DNA from: Rhodospirillaceae bacterium | GTDB lineage: Bacteria; Pseudomonadota; Alphaproteobacteria; TMED109 | DNA: 64,000 bases | Direction: 5' to 3' | Assembly (NCBI GenBank): GCA_902557845.1 | Contig: CACEBX010000001.1 | Coordinates: forward strand, 116,941 to 180,940 | In this document: piece by piece, positions 9,808-18,665 of the stretch | Layout: the number at the start of each line of letters is the position of its first letter | Numbering within the stretch: position 1 is the stretch's first letter | Notes under the pieces: generated by a model | What the model saw: only the letters and a program-made list of their open reading frames with translations | Told to the model about the DNA's origin: nothing | Database searches by the model: none | Translations under genes and position numbers: made by a program

Positions 9808-10251
9808 CTATTTCTCTAAAGATTTTAAAGCTTGTTTTTTAGCTTCATTTATATCTTTAGCTTCAACGTATAGTAAACCAGCTATTTTCCTAATTAACAT
9901 ATCTTCATATGGATCTAAACTATCATCAATTAAACAAACTTTCCAAAGCATTTCAATCACTTCTTTTCTTTTTTCCAAACTCCAACTGTCTTTTATCTTT
10001 CTTGTATGAGTAATCAAGTCAGCATTATCTATTAAGCTTTTATTTACCTTTTCTATGGTTTTCTCAATAAGGTCCGTGCTTTCTATCTGAAATTGTTTAC
10101 TAATAACTTTAGCTATTATTTTTTTTTCTTTTTCTTCAAAAACTTCATCTATATTAGCAGCTTCAACCATAAGATAAACAACAGCTAGAATTTCGTCGTT
10201 AATTTCTTTCTCAATAGCAGTTTGTTTTTTTTTAGAAAATAAATTAAACAT
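9808..10251 (-). CDS. TerB-like helical protein
   Basis: The 147-residue soluble, all-helical protein contains the TerB-like pattern: an acidic DEILAVVYLMVEAANIDEVFEEKEKKII segment and a second copy-like WKVCLIDDSLDPYEDMLIRKIAGLLYV, each with a conserved acidic turn. TerB family proteins are linked to tellurite resistance operons, but most chromosomal copies have no proven role and no other ter gene is here. It sits between the SUV3-like helicase and fdxA. No signal peptide or transmembrane segment is visible. Confidence 0.8.
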   Translation of the reverse strand: MFNLFSKKKQTAIEKEINDEILAVVYLMVEAANIDEVFEEKEKKIIAKVISKQFQIESTDLIEKTIEKVNKSLIDNADLITHTRKIKDSWSLEKRKEVIEMLWKVCLIDDSLDPYEDMLIRKIAGLLYVEAKDINEAKKQALKSLEK

Positions 10252-10276
10252 AAAATTTATATATACAGATTAAAAT

Positions 10277-12721
10277 TTATTGCAACTTTTTTAGAACATA
10301 AAAAGGACTATTTTTGTCATAAGTTGATTTATAACGATTAATTTTCTTTTTAATCCAATAACTAACGTCTGCAGTTCCGGCTATTTTACTAAAACCCAAA
10401 AATCCTAAAATATTATGCAAAACTGATGAAGATAATTTAAATTTAGTTAAAAAGTAGTAATCAAAGTAAAAAATTTTTTTTCTTTTTTTAAATATATTAG
10501 TAACAAAACTTTCTAAAAAATTTATTTCAACAGCAATATTATTTATTTTCACATAACCAATAAGATGAAGAAGACTTTCTGATATATTACTTATATTATG
10601 CAAAATAATCTGATTAGGAGGTTTTTTTAAGACTTTTCCTTTCAAGTAAATACTTCCTAATGCCCATCTTATATTTCTATACTTTTTTTGAATTAAACTC
10701 TTATAAAAAGCATGAGAATTACCAAATAATATATCATTTTTGTATAATGATTTTTTCTCATCATAATCTAATTTTACTAATTCATTATTGGGATTATTTA
10801 ATTTTAAAATACCAAAACTTTTATTTAAAGAATATATAAATGAAATTATTTTTCTGTTATCTATTTTTGATGAGATATTAGGGTTCCAAAAAATTAAAAA
10901 AATTTTTTTCTTAATATTTAAATGTAATTTTTCTAGGATTTTATCATAAGTTGATTGGTTTAGATAATGATTATTATTTATAATTATTCGAGGCTCCAAA
11001 AGCTTTTCACCCTTACACATATATCCTATTTTTTGAGAATTAAAATAAAGCTCTCCCTCTTCATCAATAAAAATATTGGGATTTTTATTATTGATTAAAT
11101 TGCAAGCATATTCATCTAGCAAAAGTTTTACTTTTCTAGAAATCTCATTTTTTAAAAATTTATTTTTAAACAAAGACTCTTCATCATAAATTTTTACCTG
11201 AAACCCGTATACTTTACCTATAGGTCTATCATTTAATAGTATTTCGTTATTATTATCTATTTTGATTTCTATTGATTTTCTTATATTATACTCTTTTAAA
11301 AACACTCTTAATTTTTTATCCACAAATTCATTAGTTAATCTTTCATGCAAAACATCAGATAAAAAGCTTTCAGTTTCTAGAGCTAATTGTTTTAAATCCT
11401 GATTATTTTGTGTCCACTGAGTTCTATTAGAGATGTAATTCCAAAACCTAGTTTTAGCTAGTCTAAAAGTAATCATATCAATGCTTCCTTCTAGGTTTTG
11501 AAGCTTTTTTGTTTCAGCAATTGCCCAGGATATGTTTAAAAAGCCATTATTAATTATGCTACAATAAATTTTTACTAATAGGTCAGAAAATATATTATCT
11601 AAATTTTTAAAGTAATCGGGAATTGTACTTATATCCCACAGAAGCTTAACATTGCTTTCACAAAACAATTTTTCTTTAACAATGTCTACGCTAGAAAGAA
11701 ACTTCAAAGTATTTTCATCTCTTTTGTTTTGAGTTTTAATTAACCTTGGATCAGGGCTTTTTTTTTCCAAAGATTTAAATAAATTATATAAACTTGAAAA
11801 ATCAAGATTGCTCTCTCTCCAAAAAAGAAATTCAGTAGATTGGTAATTATGAGTTTCAATGGACTTTATGGTCTTGTTTGATAAGCTTTGACAATTCATA
11901 GTAGTTGAGAAGGTTCCATCAGAAAAATTTCTACCTGATCTTCCTGCAATCTGTCCAAGTTCATTATCTTTAAGAAGCCTGTTTTCCTTTCCATCAAACT
12001 TTCTAATAGAAGAAAAGGAAGCATTTTTTATATCTAAATTCAAACCCATCCCTATGGCGTCCGTAGCTACTATGTAATCGACTGTACCCTCTTCAAACAT
12101 AGATACTTGAGAGTTTCTAGTTTGGGGGCTTAAGGATCCCATAACAATTGCCGCCCCTCCTTTTATAGCTTTTATTTTAGAAGCAATACTGTAGACATCA
12201 TTTGAATTAAAAGCAATTACTGCAGACCTTTTAGGAAGAGACAAAAGCCCTTTTTTTCCAACATAAAATAAGTGTGATCTTCTATTTTTTTTTAAAACAG
12301 AAGATTTTGGAAAAATACTTTTTAAAATTTTTTCCATAGAGTCAGCACCTAAAAATAATGTTTCTAATTTCCCTCTAAAGTTTAAAAGTCTATCTGTAAA
12401 GACATGCCCTCTTTCAAAATCATTACATAGTTGAATTTCATCAACCGCCATAAAATCAAAAGACTTCTCAGCGGGCATTGCTTCCACAGTAGTTATAAAG
12501 TACTTTGCAGTTGTAGGAGTAATTTGCTCTTCTCCAGTAATTAAGGCTACTTTTAATCTCCCCACTCTATTTATGACTTTTTCATAAACTTCTCTAGCTA
12601 ACAATCTTAGGGGTAATCCTATCACTCCATTAGAGTGGGTTAACATTTTTTCTATGGCATAATAGGTTTTTCCAGTATTTGTAGGGCCTAGAACAAAAGT
12701 CAAGTTTTCATTTTCGTCCAT
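10277..12721 (-). CDS. SUV3-like superfamily 2 helicase
   Basis: ATP-dependent nucleic-acid helicase related to mitochondrial SUV3 and alphaproteobacterial MgpS-type proteins. In order: Walker A GPTNTGKT at residues 12-19, motif II as DEIQ (VDEIQLCNDFERG), a motif III region LFLGADS, and the motif VI QIAGRSGR block. A long lysine/asparagine-rich C-terminal half of unclear fold makes up roughly residues 300-814. It begins 3 bp after the polA stop, so the two are likely co-transcribed. Substrate (RNA or DNA) cannot be told from sequence. Confidence 0.88.
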   Translation of the reverse strand: MDENENLTFVLGPTNTGKTYYAIEKMLTHSNGVIGLPLRLLAREVYEKVINRVGRLKVALITGEEQITPTTAKYFITTVEAMPAEKSFDFMAVDEIQLCNDFERGHVFTDRLLNFRGKLETLFLGADSMEKILKSIFPKSSVLKKNRRSHLFYVGKKGLLSLPKRSAVIAFNSNDVYSIASKIKAIKGGAAIVMGSLSPQTRNSQVSMFEEGTVDYIVATDAIGMGLNLDIKNASFSSIRKFDGKENRLLKDNELGQIAGRSGRNFSDGTFSTTMNCQSLSNKTIKSIETHNYQSTEFLFWRESNLDFSSLYNLFKSLEKKSPDPRLIKTQNKRDENTLKFLSSVDIVKEKLFCESNVKLLWDISTIPDYFKNLDNIFSDLLVKIYCSIINNGFLNISWAIAETKKLQNLEGSIDMITFRLAKTRFWNYISNRTQWTQNNQDLKQLALETESFLSDVLHERLTNEFVDKKLRVFLKEYNIRKSIEIKIDNNNEILLNDRPIGKVYGFQVKIYDEESLFKNKFLKNEISRKVKLLLDEYACNLINNKNPNIFIDEEGELYFNSQKIGYMCKGEKLLEPRIIINNNHYLNQSTYDKILEKLHLNIKKKIFLIFWNPNISSKIDNRKIISFIYSLNKSFGILKLNNPNNELVKLDYDEKKSLYKNDILFGNSHAFYKSLIQKKYRNIRWALGSIYLKGKVLKKPPNQIILHNISNISESLLHLIGYVKINNIAVEINFLESFVTNIFKKRKKIFYFDYYFLTKFKLSSSVLHNILGFLGFSKIAGTADVSYWIKKKINRYKSTYDKNSPFYVLKKLQ

Positions 12722-12724
12722 ACT

Positions 12725-15457
12725 TTAATGTGCTTCTTCCCAATTTCTGCCTTCTCCAACTGAAACAGCAAGAGGAATATCCAAACTTATTAAGGGCTTA
12801 TGTGCGTTCATCATTATATCGGTTATTATCTTCTTAATTTTTTTCATATCCGTTTCTGATGTTTCAAAAACTAATTCATCGTGTACCTGCAACAACATTT
12901 CAGTTTTAGAAAAATCACTTTTGTGCTTAATATTGTTAATTTTAATCATAGCCCTTTTTATAATATCTGCAGCAGTTCCTTGAATTGGAGCATTAATAGC
13001 CTGTCTTTCAGCATAGTTTCTTATCATTGGGTTTTTGCTGTTGTAATCTTTTATATTAATTTTTCTACCAAGAAGCGTTTTTACATAACCATTTTTTTGA
13101 AGGGTATCTTTTATTTTTTTCATATATTCTTTTATGCCGGGGTACATTAAAAAATATTCGTCTATATATTTTTTTGCATCACTTCTTGAGACTCCAATTT
13201 GTTTAGCTAGGCCAAAGGCTGATAGACCATAAATAATACCAAAGTTTATAGCTTTTGCATTTCTCCTCTCTTCTTGCGAAACTTTTTCTATAGGAATATT
13301 TAGTATCTGACTAGCAGTTAACTTATGAATATCTTGATTTTTTAAAAACGCCTCTTTAAGGCTATATATATTAGCAATTTGTGAAAGTAGACGTAACTCT
13401 ATTTGGGAGTAGTCAAAGCAAAGCAATTTACAGCCTTCATCTGCAACGAATGCTTTTCTAATTTTTTTCCCATTTTCAGTTTTAATTGGAATGTTTTGCA
13501 AATTAGGATCTGTGGAAGAAAGTCTACCAGTTTGAGCACCCGTCATTTGAAAAGTAGTATGAATACGTTTAGTTTTTTCATTTATATTTAAAACTAGACT
13601 ATCTGTATAGGTATTTTTTAGTTTATTGATCTCTCTCCATTTTAAGATTAGTTCCGCAATTTCAAAACCTTCATCCTTTAAAAGTTCTAATACTTCTGAA
13701 TTAGTAGAAAATCCTCCTGATTTATTTTTCTTTTTATGAGGTAAGTCTAGGTTTTCAAAAAGAATGCTTCCTAATTGTTTCGTAGAGTTGATATTAAATT
13801 CTTCTCCAGAAAAATAAAAAATCTTTTTTTGTAATTTAAGTATGTCTGATTTAAATTCTTCAGATAATTTTAGTAAACTTTTTTTATCAACTTTAATACC
13901 TTTTATCTCCATATCTGCAATAACTTTCACAAGGGGCTTTTCAATGTTTTGATATACACTCATGAGTTTATTTTTTATTAATAGCTTTTTAAGGCTTTTC
14001 CATAATCTAAGTGTATAGTCAGCATCTTCACAAGAATAAGTAGTTGCTTTTTCTACGCTAACTTCAGAGAAAGGTATTTCTTTTTTACCAGACCCCACTA
14101 AATCCTTATACTTAATTTTTTCAAAATTAAGATATATACTGCATAGTAGGTCAAGATTGTGATTGTGAAGACCAGAAAAAAGCGTATAGGAAATTAGCAT
14201 GGTATCTTCAATTGTAGTAATTGCAGAAAATCCATTTAATTGTAAAACTATTTTATCATACTTTAAATTTTGTCCAATTTTTATTATTGAAGCATCTTTC
14301 AATAAAGGATTTAGAATGAAAGCAACTTTCTCTTTATTTAATAAAGAATTCATAGAAATATTTTTGGCATGTAGCAAGGGTATGTAACATGCAAAACCTT
14401 CTTGCCAAGCTAAACTTATTCCTACCAGACTAGCGTTATTAGCTTTTATAGAGTCTGTCTCTGTATCTATAGAAAAAAAACCAGTTTTTTTTATTATATT
14501 TACTATCTCAGTAAGTTCCTTTTCTTGTGTAACAGTTTTATATGAACTTTTAACCAGAGTATTTTTTTCATGTTCATAGAATTTACTTTCAGGATTTCCG
14601 ATTTTTGCTTGTAAGTTATTAAATCCATATTTCGAGAAAAACTTTGAAAGTGAAGCATTGTTTACGGATGTCTCAGAAATATTCTCTAAAATAATTTCTA
14701 TATCAATATCAGATTTAAGAGTTACAAGTTGTTTAGATATGAGGATGTTTTCTATATTATTTTTTATTGTCTCTCTTCTTTTATTTTGTTTAATTTTACT
14801 ATAGTTGTTTAATATATTTTCCAAACTTCCAAACTCATTCACAAGACTCGCAGCAGTCTTTATTCCTATTCCGGGGGCCCCTGGTATATTGTCAACATTA
14901 TCTCCTGCCAAACTTTGAACATCAATTACTTTGTTGGGATAAACTCCAAATTTTTCTAATACCTCTTCCCTTCCGATCACTTTATTTTTCATAGGATCTT
15001 TCATAGTTATATTTTTATTTACAAGTTGCATTAGATCTTTATCCGAAGAAACTATTTCAACACTCCATTTTTTTTCATCAAAAAAATTTGCATAAGTTGC
15101 TATTAAATCATCAGCTTCATATCCTGATAGCTCTACCCTAGTTATTTTGAATGCATCTACAGCTTCTCTAATAATTTCAAACTGTGGTATTAGATCTTCA
15201 GGAGGTTCACCTCTATTAGCCTTGTAGGCGCCATAAATACCATTTCTAAATGTTTTTTTTGCACTATCAAAGACAACTACAACTTTATCAGACTTTTTTT
15301 CTTCTAATAGCTTTAGTAGGATGTTACAAAACCCTAAAACAGCACCTACAGGCGTTCCATTTTTGCTGGTTAGAGGTGGTAAAGCGTAGTAGGCCCTGAA
15401 TATAAATCCTGATCCATCAATTAAAGAAATTTTTTTATTTTTAACCATAGATTTCAT
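12725..15457 (-). CDS. polA: DNA polymerase I
   Basis: Repair and Okazaki-fragment processing polymerase, 910 residues with all three domains. The 5'-3' exonuclease occupies about 1-290 (SGYEADDLIATY, then SLAGDNVDNIPG at 182-193). The 3'-5' proofreading domain starts near 310 and keeps its acidic residues (FSIDTETDS, Asp331 and Glu333; NLKYD; YSCEDAD), so proofreading should be active. The C-terminal polymerase has FDYSQIELRLL, RRNAKAINFGIIYG and QVHDELVFE. Two in-frame starts, 15457 and 15448 (MVKNKK), are possible. It diverges from the MFS gene at 15471. Confidence 0.97.
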   Translation of the reverse strand: MKSMVKNKKISLIDGSGFIFRAYYALPPLTSKNGTPVGAVLGFCNILLKLLEEKKSDKVVVVFDSAKKTFRNGIYGAYKANRGEPPEDLIPQFEIIREAVDAFKITRVELSGYEADDLIATYANFFDEKKWSVEIVSSDKDLMQLVNKNITMKDPMKNKVIGREEVLEKFGVYPNKVIDVQSLAGDNVDNIPGAPGIGIKTAASLVNEFGSLENILNNYSKIKQNKRRETIKNNIENILISKQLVTLKSDIDIEIILENISETSVNNASLSKFFSKYGFNNLQAKIGNPESKFYEHEKNTLVKSSYKTVTQEKELTEIVNIIKKTGFFSIDTETDSIKANNASLVGISLAWQEGFACYIPLLHAKNISMNSLLNKEKVAFILNPLLKDASIIKIGQNLKYDKIVLQLNGFSAITTIEDTMLISYTLFSGLHNHNLDLLCSIYLNFEKIKYKDLVGSGKKEIPFSEVSVEKATTYSCEDADYTLRLWKSLKKLLIKNKLMSVYQNIEKPLVKVIADMEIKGIKVDKKSLLKLSEEFKSDILKLQKKIFYFSGEEFNINSTKQLGSILFENLDLPHKKKNKSGGFSTNSEVLELLKDEGFEIAELILKWREINKLKNTYTDSLVLNINEKTKRIHTTFQMTGAQTGRLSSTDPNLQNIPIKTENGKKIRKAFVADEGCKLLCFDYSQIELRLLSQIANIYSLKEAFLKNQDIHKLTASQILNIPIEKVSQEERRNAKAINFGIIYGLSAFGLAKQIGVSRSDAKKYIDEYFLMYPGIKEYMKKIKDTLQKNGYVKTLLGRKINIKDYNSKNPMIRNYAERQAINAPIQGTAADIIKRAMIKINNIKHKSDFSKTEMLLQVHDELVFETSETDMKKIKKIITDIMMNAHKPLISLDIPLAVSVGEGRNWEEAH

Positions 15458-15470
15458 ATATCATATAATA

Positions 15471-16625
15471 ATGTTAACTAAAAATTATACAATAATTTCC
15501 CTATATTCTAGTGTTTTCCTAGTGATAGGTTTGTTAACGGCTTACTTTCCTTTGTGGCTTAATAAATCTCTGGAATTAGAGCCATATTATATAGGCTATA
15601 TTTTAAGTTTGTCTGGAATTCTAAAAGTTATTTTCACTTTATCTATTACAGTTTTTATAAAAAATGGAAATTATTTAAGGACTTTCCTTTTATGCACTAT
15701 AGTTTTTACAATTACGCAATTTTTAATTATTTACTTTTTTAAAGAAGAGCTATCTTTTTATTTAAATTTTTTTATGGTCCTTTTTTTTTTAATTGCGTTT
15801 TCTCCAATTCTGCCTTTTATAGAGACCATTTATTCAAGTTTAGTTAAGCAGCCTTTAAAAAAGTATGGAAAAATTAGAATAAGTGGATCCATTGCGTTTT
15901 GCTTTTCTGTCTTTTGCTTTGGATATTTTATTAATATATTTTCTTTAACTATATTTCCTATAATTTTAGTTATTAGCTTGCTCATTATTGGTATTAGTAT
16001 TTTAATGATTCCAAAGAAAATTAGCATACAAAAATATAATAGTTTTAGTGGCTACAAAGCGCTATTTACAAAAAATAACAAAAGTATAATGATCTTCATC
16101 TTGGCTTGCGGTATGTTACAATCAACTCATGCAATGTATTATGGTTATTCTACTATTTTATGGGAGAATAAAGGATTAAGCTTCTTCAAAATTGGAATAT
16201 TATGGTCTTTTGCAATTTTTTCTGAAGTACTACTTTTTTTAAAAATTGATAAATATTTTAAAACAACCTTGCTATTTAAAACTTTACTATTTTGCGCCAC
16301 TATTGCTGTTATTAGATGGATATTAACCTATTTAGTAGAAAGTTTTTATATTTTATTAATTATTCAAACTTTACATGGAGTTACTTTTGCTTTAACCCAT
16401 TATACTATGATTTTTTTTATAAACAAAAAATTAAGAGAGTCATCAAAGTTATTTATTCAATCTTTTTATCACACATTAACAGGAGGGATTTTTCTTACTA
16501 TTTTAACAATTTCTTGTGGGCACTTAATTTCTTATACAAAAGGAGATGAGGGTTATCTTCTAATGACATTAGTAGCTCTTTTTAGTTTTATATTAGTATA
16601 TTATAATAGGAAAATTTTAAAATGA
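15471..16625 (+). CDS. MFS permease, PPP/LacY-like family
   Basis: Inner-membrane secondary transporter of 384 residues with about 12 hydrophobic segments. The N-terminus (LVIGLLTAYFPLWLNKSLELEPYYIGYILSLSG) and the KYGKIRISGSIAF segment after helix 4 resemble the MFS_1-like group that includes 3-phenylpropionate (HcaT) and nucleoside permeases. The substrate cannot be read from sequence. It diverges from polA with a 13-bp gap and overlaps the following ABC ATPase gene by 4 bp (ATGA), so the two are co-translated. Confidence 0.78.
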   Translation: MLTKNYTIISLYSSVFLVIGLLTAYFPLWLNKSLELEPYYIGYILSLSGILKVIFTLSITVFIKNGNYLRTFLLCTIVFTITQFLIIYFFKEELSFYLNFFMVLFFLIAFSPILPFIETIYSSLVKQPLKKYGKIRISGSIAFCFSVFCFGYFINIFSLTIFPIILVISLLIIGISILMIPKKISIQKYNSFSGYKALFTKNNKSIMIFILACGMLQSTHAMYYGYSTILWENKGLSFFKIGILWSFAIFSEVLLFLKIDKYFKTTLLFKTLLFCATIAVIRWILTYLVESFYILLIIQTLHGVTFALTHYTMIFFINKKLRESSKLFIQSFYHTLTGGIFLTILTISCGHLISYTKGDEGYLLMTLVALFSFILVYYNRKILK

Positions 16626-17566
16626 AACTTAGTCTTAAATCAGAAAATAATGCCCTTAAGGTTAATAAGCTTACAAAGAAGTATGCCCTAAAGTCTCAAA
16701 ATAAGGAGATTATTGCGTTGAATGAAGTTTCATTTTCAATAGATAAAGGCTCTATGGTGGCATTATTAGGCCCAAATGGAGCAGGAAAGTCAACTCTTAT
16801 AAATATTCTGGCAGGTATAACAAATAAAAGCTCTGGCAAGGCTTTTATAAATGGTTTTGATTTAGATAAATCTGTCAATAAAGCAAAGCTCTCTATAGGA
16901 GTAGTCCCTCAGGAATTAGTAATGGATCCTTATTTTACTCCCAGAGAGACCTTAAACTTTCAGTCAGGATATTACGGAGTTAAAAAAAAAAACTATATTA
17001 CTGAAAAATTATTAGAAAAACTTAGCCTCAAGGATAAGAGTGACTCTTATGTTAGATACTTGTCTGGAGGTATGAAAAGAAGATTAATGATAGCAAAAGC
17101 AATGGTTCACAATCCTCCTATATTAATATTGGACGAACCCACAGCAGGGGTAGATGTAAACCTAAGGCAAACTTTATGGGATTCAATTAAGGAGTTAAAT
17201 AGAAGAGGAACTACAATCCTCCTCACTACCCATTACTTAGAGGAGGCAGAAAATTTATGTAAGGATGTAGTAATGATTAATAAGGGCGAGATTGTTGTTC
17301 AGGGAGAAATAAAGAAACTTTTAAAAAATATAGATCATAAATCTGTAAATATATATATAGAAAATCAAATAAAAAAACTTCCTGAAGAATTAACTAACTT
17401 TGGTTTCTCACTAAAAAATGAAAACTACTTTCTCTTAGATTATAAACCTTCTGAAATTTCAATGGAAAATATCTTAAATATTATTTTAAAAAACAATATA
17501 AAAATAAAAGATATTGTCACAAATGAACCTAGCCTTGAAGATTTATTTAATAATTTGGTGGAATAA
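16622..17566 (+). CDS. ABC transporter ATP-binding protein (ABC-2 type), no permease nearby
   Basis: Cytoplasmic ATPase, 314 residues: Walker A GPNGAGKST at 50-58, signature LSGGMKRRL, Walker B LILDEPTAGVD, and the H-loop TTHYLEEA. Order and length match the YadG/CcmA-like exporters that pair with an ABC-2 permease of six helices. No such permease follows; the next gene is a convergent glycosyltransferase 4 bp away. The partner is either encoded elsewhere or has been lost. The upstream MFS gene is not a usual partner. Confidence 0.88.
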   Translation: MKLSLKSENNALKVNKLTKKYALKSQNKEIIALNEVSFSIDKGSMVALLGPNGAGKSTLINILAGITNKSSGKAFINGFDLDKSVNKAKLSIGVVPQELVMDPYFTPRETLNFQSGYYGVKKKNYITEKLLEKLSLKDKSDSYVRYLSGGMKRRLMIAKAMVHNPPILILDEPTAGVDVNLRQTLWDSIKELNRRGTTILLTTHYLEEAENLCKDVVMINKGEIVVQGEIKKLLKNIDHKSVNIYIENQIKKLPEELTNFGFSLKNENYFLLDYKPSEISMENILNIILKNNIKIKDIVTNEPSLEDLFNNLVE

Positions 17567-17570
17567 ATTA

Positions 17571-18665
17571 TTATCTAACTTTCCAAGTAAGCATTGATGA
17601 CATTAAAAAATTCCATATTGCTCCAACTAAAGCGCCTACTACTCCTGATATATACCATGTTATAGAAACCTCGTTTAACTTTCCCAAATATAAGTAATTA
17701 GCAATTCCAACATTTGCCGCTGCTCCTAATCCACAAGTAATATAAAAAACTATTAAAGCCTTTAAAGCTTGAATTCCCTTTTTTTGTCTATCTCTGTAAG
17801 TTAAGATATTATTCAAAAAAAAATTACTAGTCATTGCTGAAAAGGTGGCTATGCTTTGCGATGCTATAAAACTAAAATCATGATATATGAGAATAAATAA
17901 AATCATTACATGGGCAAGCACGCCTGTTCCTCCTATAGCGCAAAAAGAAAGAAACCTTGCTGGGATGATTTTTCCAAACCTAGTTTCCCATAACAAAAGC
18001 AAGTACTCCCAAACAACCAAAGCATTTAACTTAGACTCACCGAACATCCTTGTTTTAAAATTAAAGGATATTTCTTTATATTTTATCTTATTACCAACAG
18101 ATGAAAATATATCTAATAAAATTTTAAACCCTAACCCCGTTAGATTAGGCGCGTGTGTTTCTATTATTTCTCTTTTAACCAAAAAAAATCCACTCATAGG
18201 GTCACTTAGATGTACGCGTGATATTTTATTTGCAAGCCAATTTGCGACTTGAGAAATAGTATTTCTTTTTTTTGATAATGCAGAAGTAAATTTTTTTTTT
18301 AAAAATCTACTACCAACTACCATATCAAGGTTATAATTTTTCTGCATTTTAATCATTTCTAATATTTTACTTTCATCATGTTGCAAGTCCGCATCCATTA
18401 TAATTAGCAGATCGGCAGCACTAGATAGGCAACCTTCTATCACTGCTGATGAAAGACCTCTTCTAGAAATTCTTCTTATACATCTAACATTTTTATATTT
18501 CTTAGAAAGAAATTTTACTACTTCATATGTTTTATCTTGAGAGTTGTCGTCCACAAAAATAATTTCATAGTCTTCAAAATTTTTCATAGTTTTTTTTATT
18601 GCTAAAATAAAAGGCTCAATATTTAAGGCTTCGTTGTACGTGGGAGTGATTATGCTAAGAAGCAT
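17571..18665 (-). CDS. GT2 polyprenyl-phosphate glycosyltransferase with GtrA domain
   Basis: The N-terminal 225 residues form a family 2 glycosyltransferase of the dolichyl-phosphate mannosyltransferase type (IITPTYNEALNIEPF; VDDNSQDKT; DADLQHDESK with the metal-binding acidic motif; GSRFLKK). The C-terminal about 130 residues form a GtrA-like domain with four membrane helices. Such fusions attach a sugar to undecaprenyl phosphate and may help flip it for surface-glycan modification. It overlaps the upstream membrane-protein gene by 11 bp. That gene could supply the GT-C transferase that uses the lipid-linked sugar, which is an inference from pairing. Confidence 0.88.
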   Translation of the reverse strand: MLLSIITPTYNEALNIEPFILAIKKTMKNFEDYEIIFVDDNSQDKTYEVVKFLSKKYKNVRCIRRISRRGLSSAVIEGCLSSAADLLIIMDADLQHDESKILEMIKMQKNYNLDMVVGSRFLKKKFTSALSKKRNTISQVANWLANKISRVHLSDPMSGFFLVKREIIETHAPNLTGLGFKILLDIFSSVGNKIKYKEISFNFKTRMFGESKLNALVVWEYLLLLWETRFGKIIPARFLSFCAIGGTGVLAHVMILFILIYHDFSFIASQSIATFSAMTSNFFLNNILTYRDRQKKGIQALKALIVFYITCGLGAAANVGIANYLYLGKLNEVSITWYISGVVGALVGAIWNFLMSSMLTWKVR

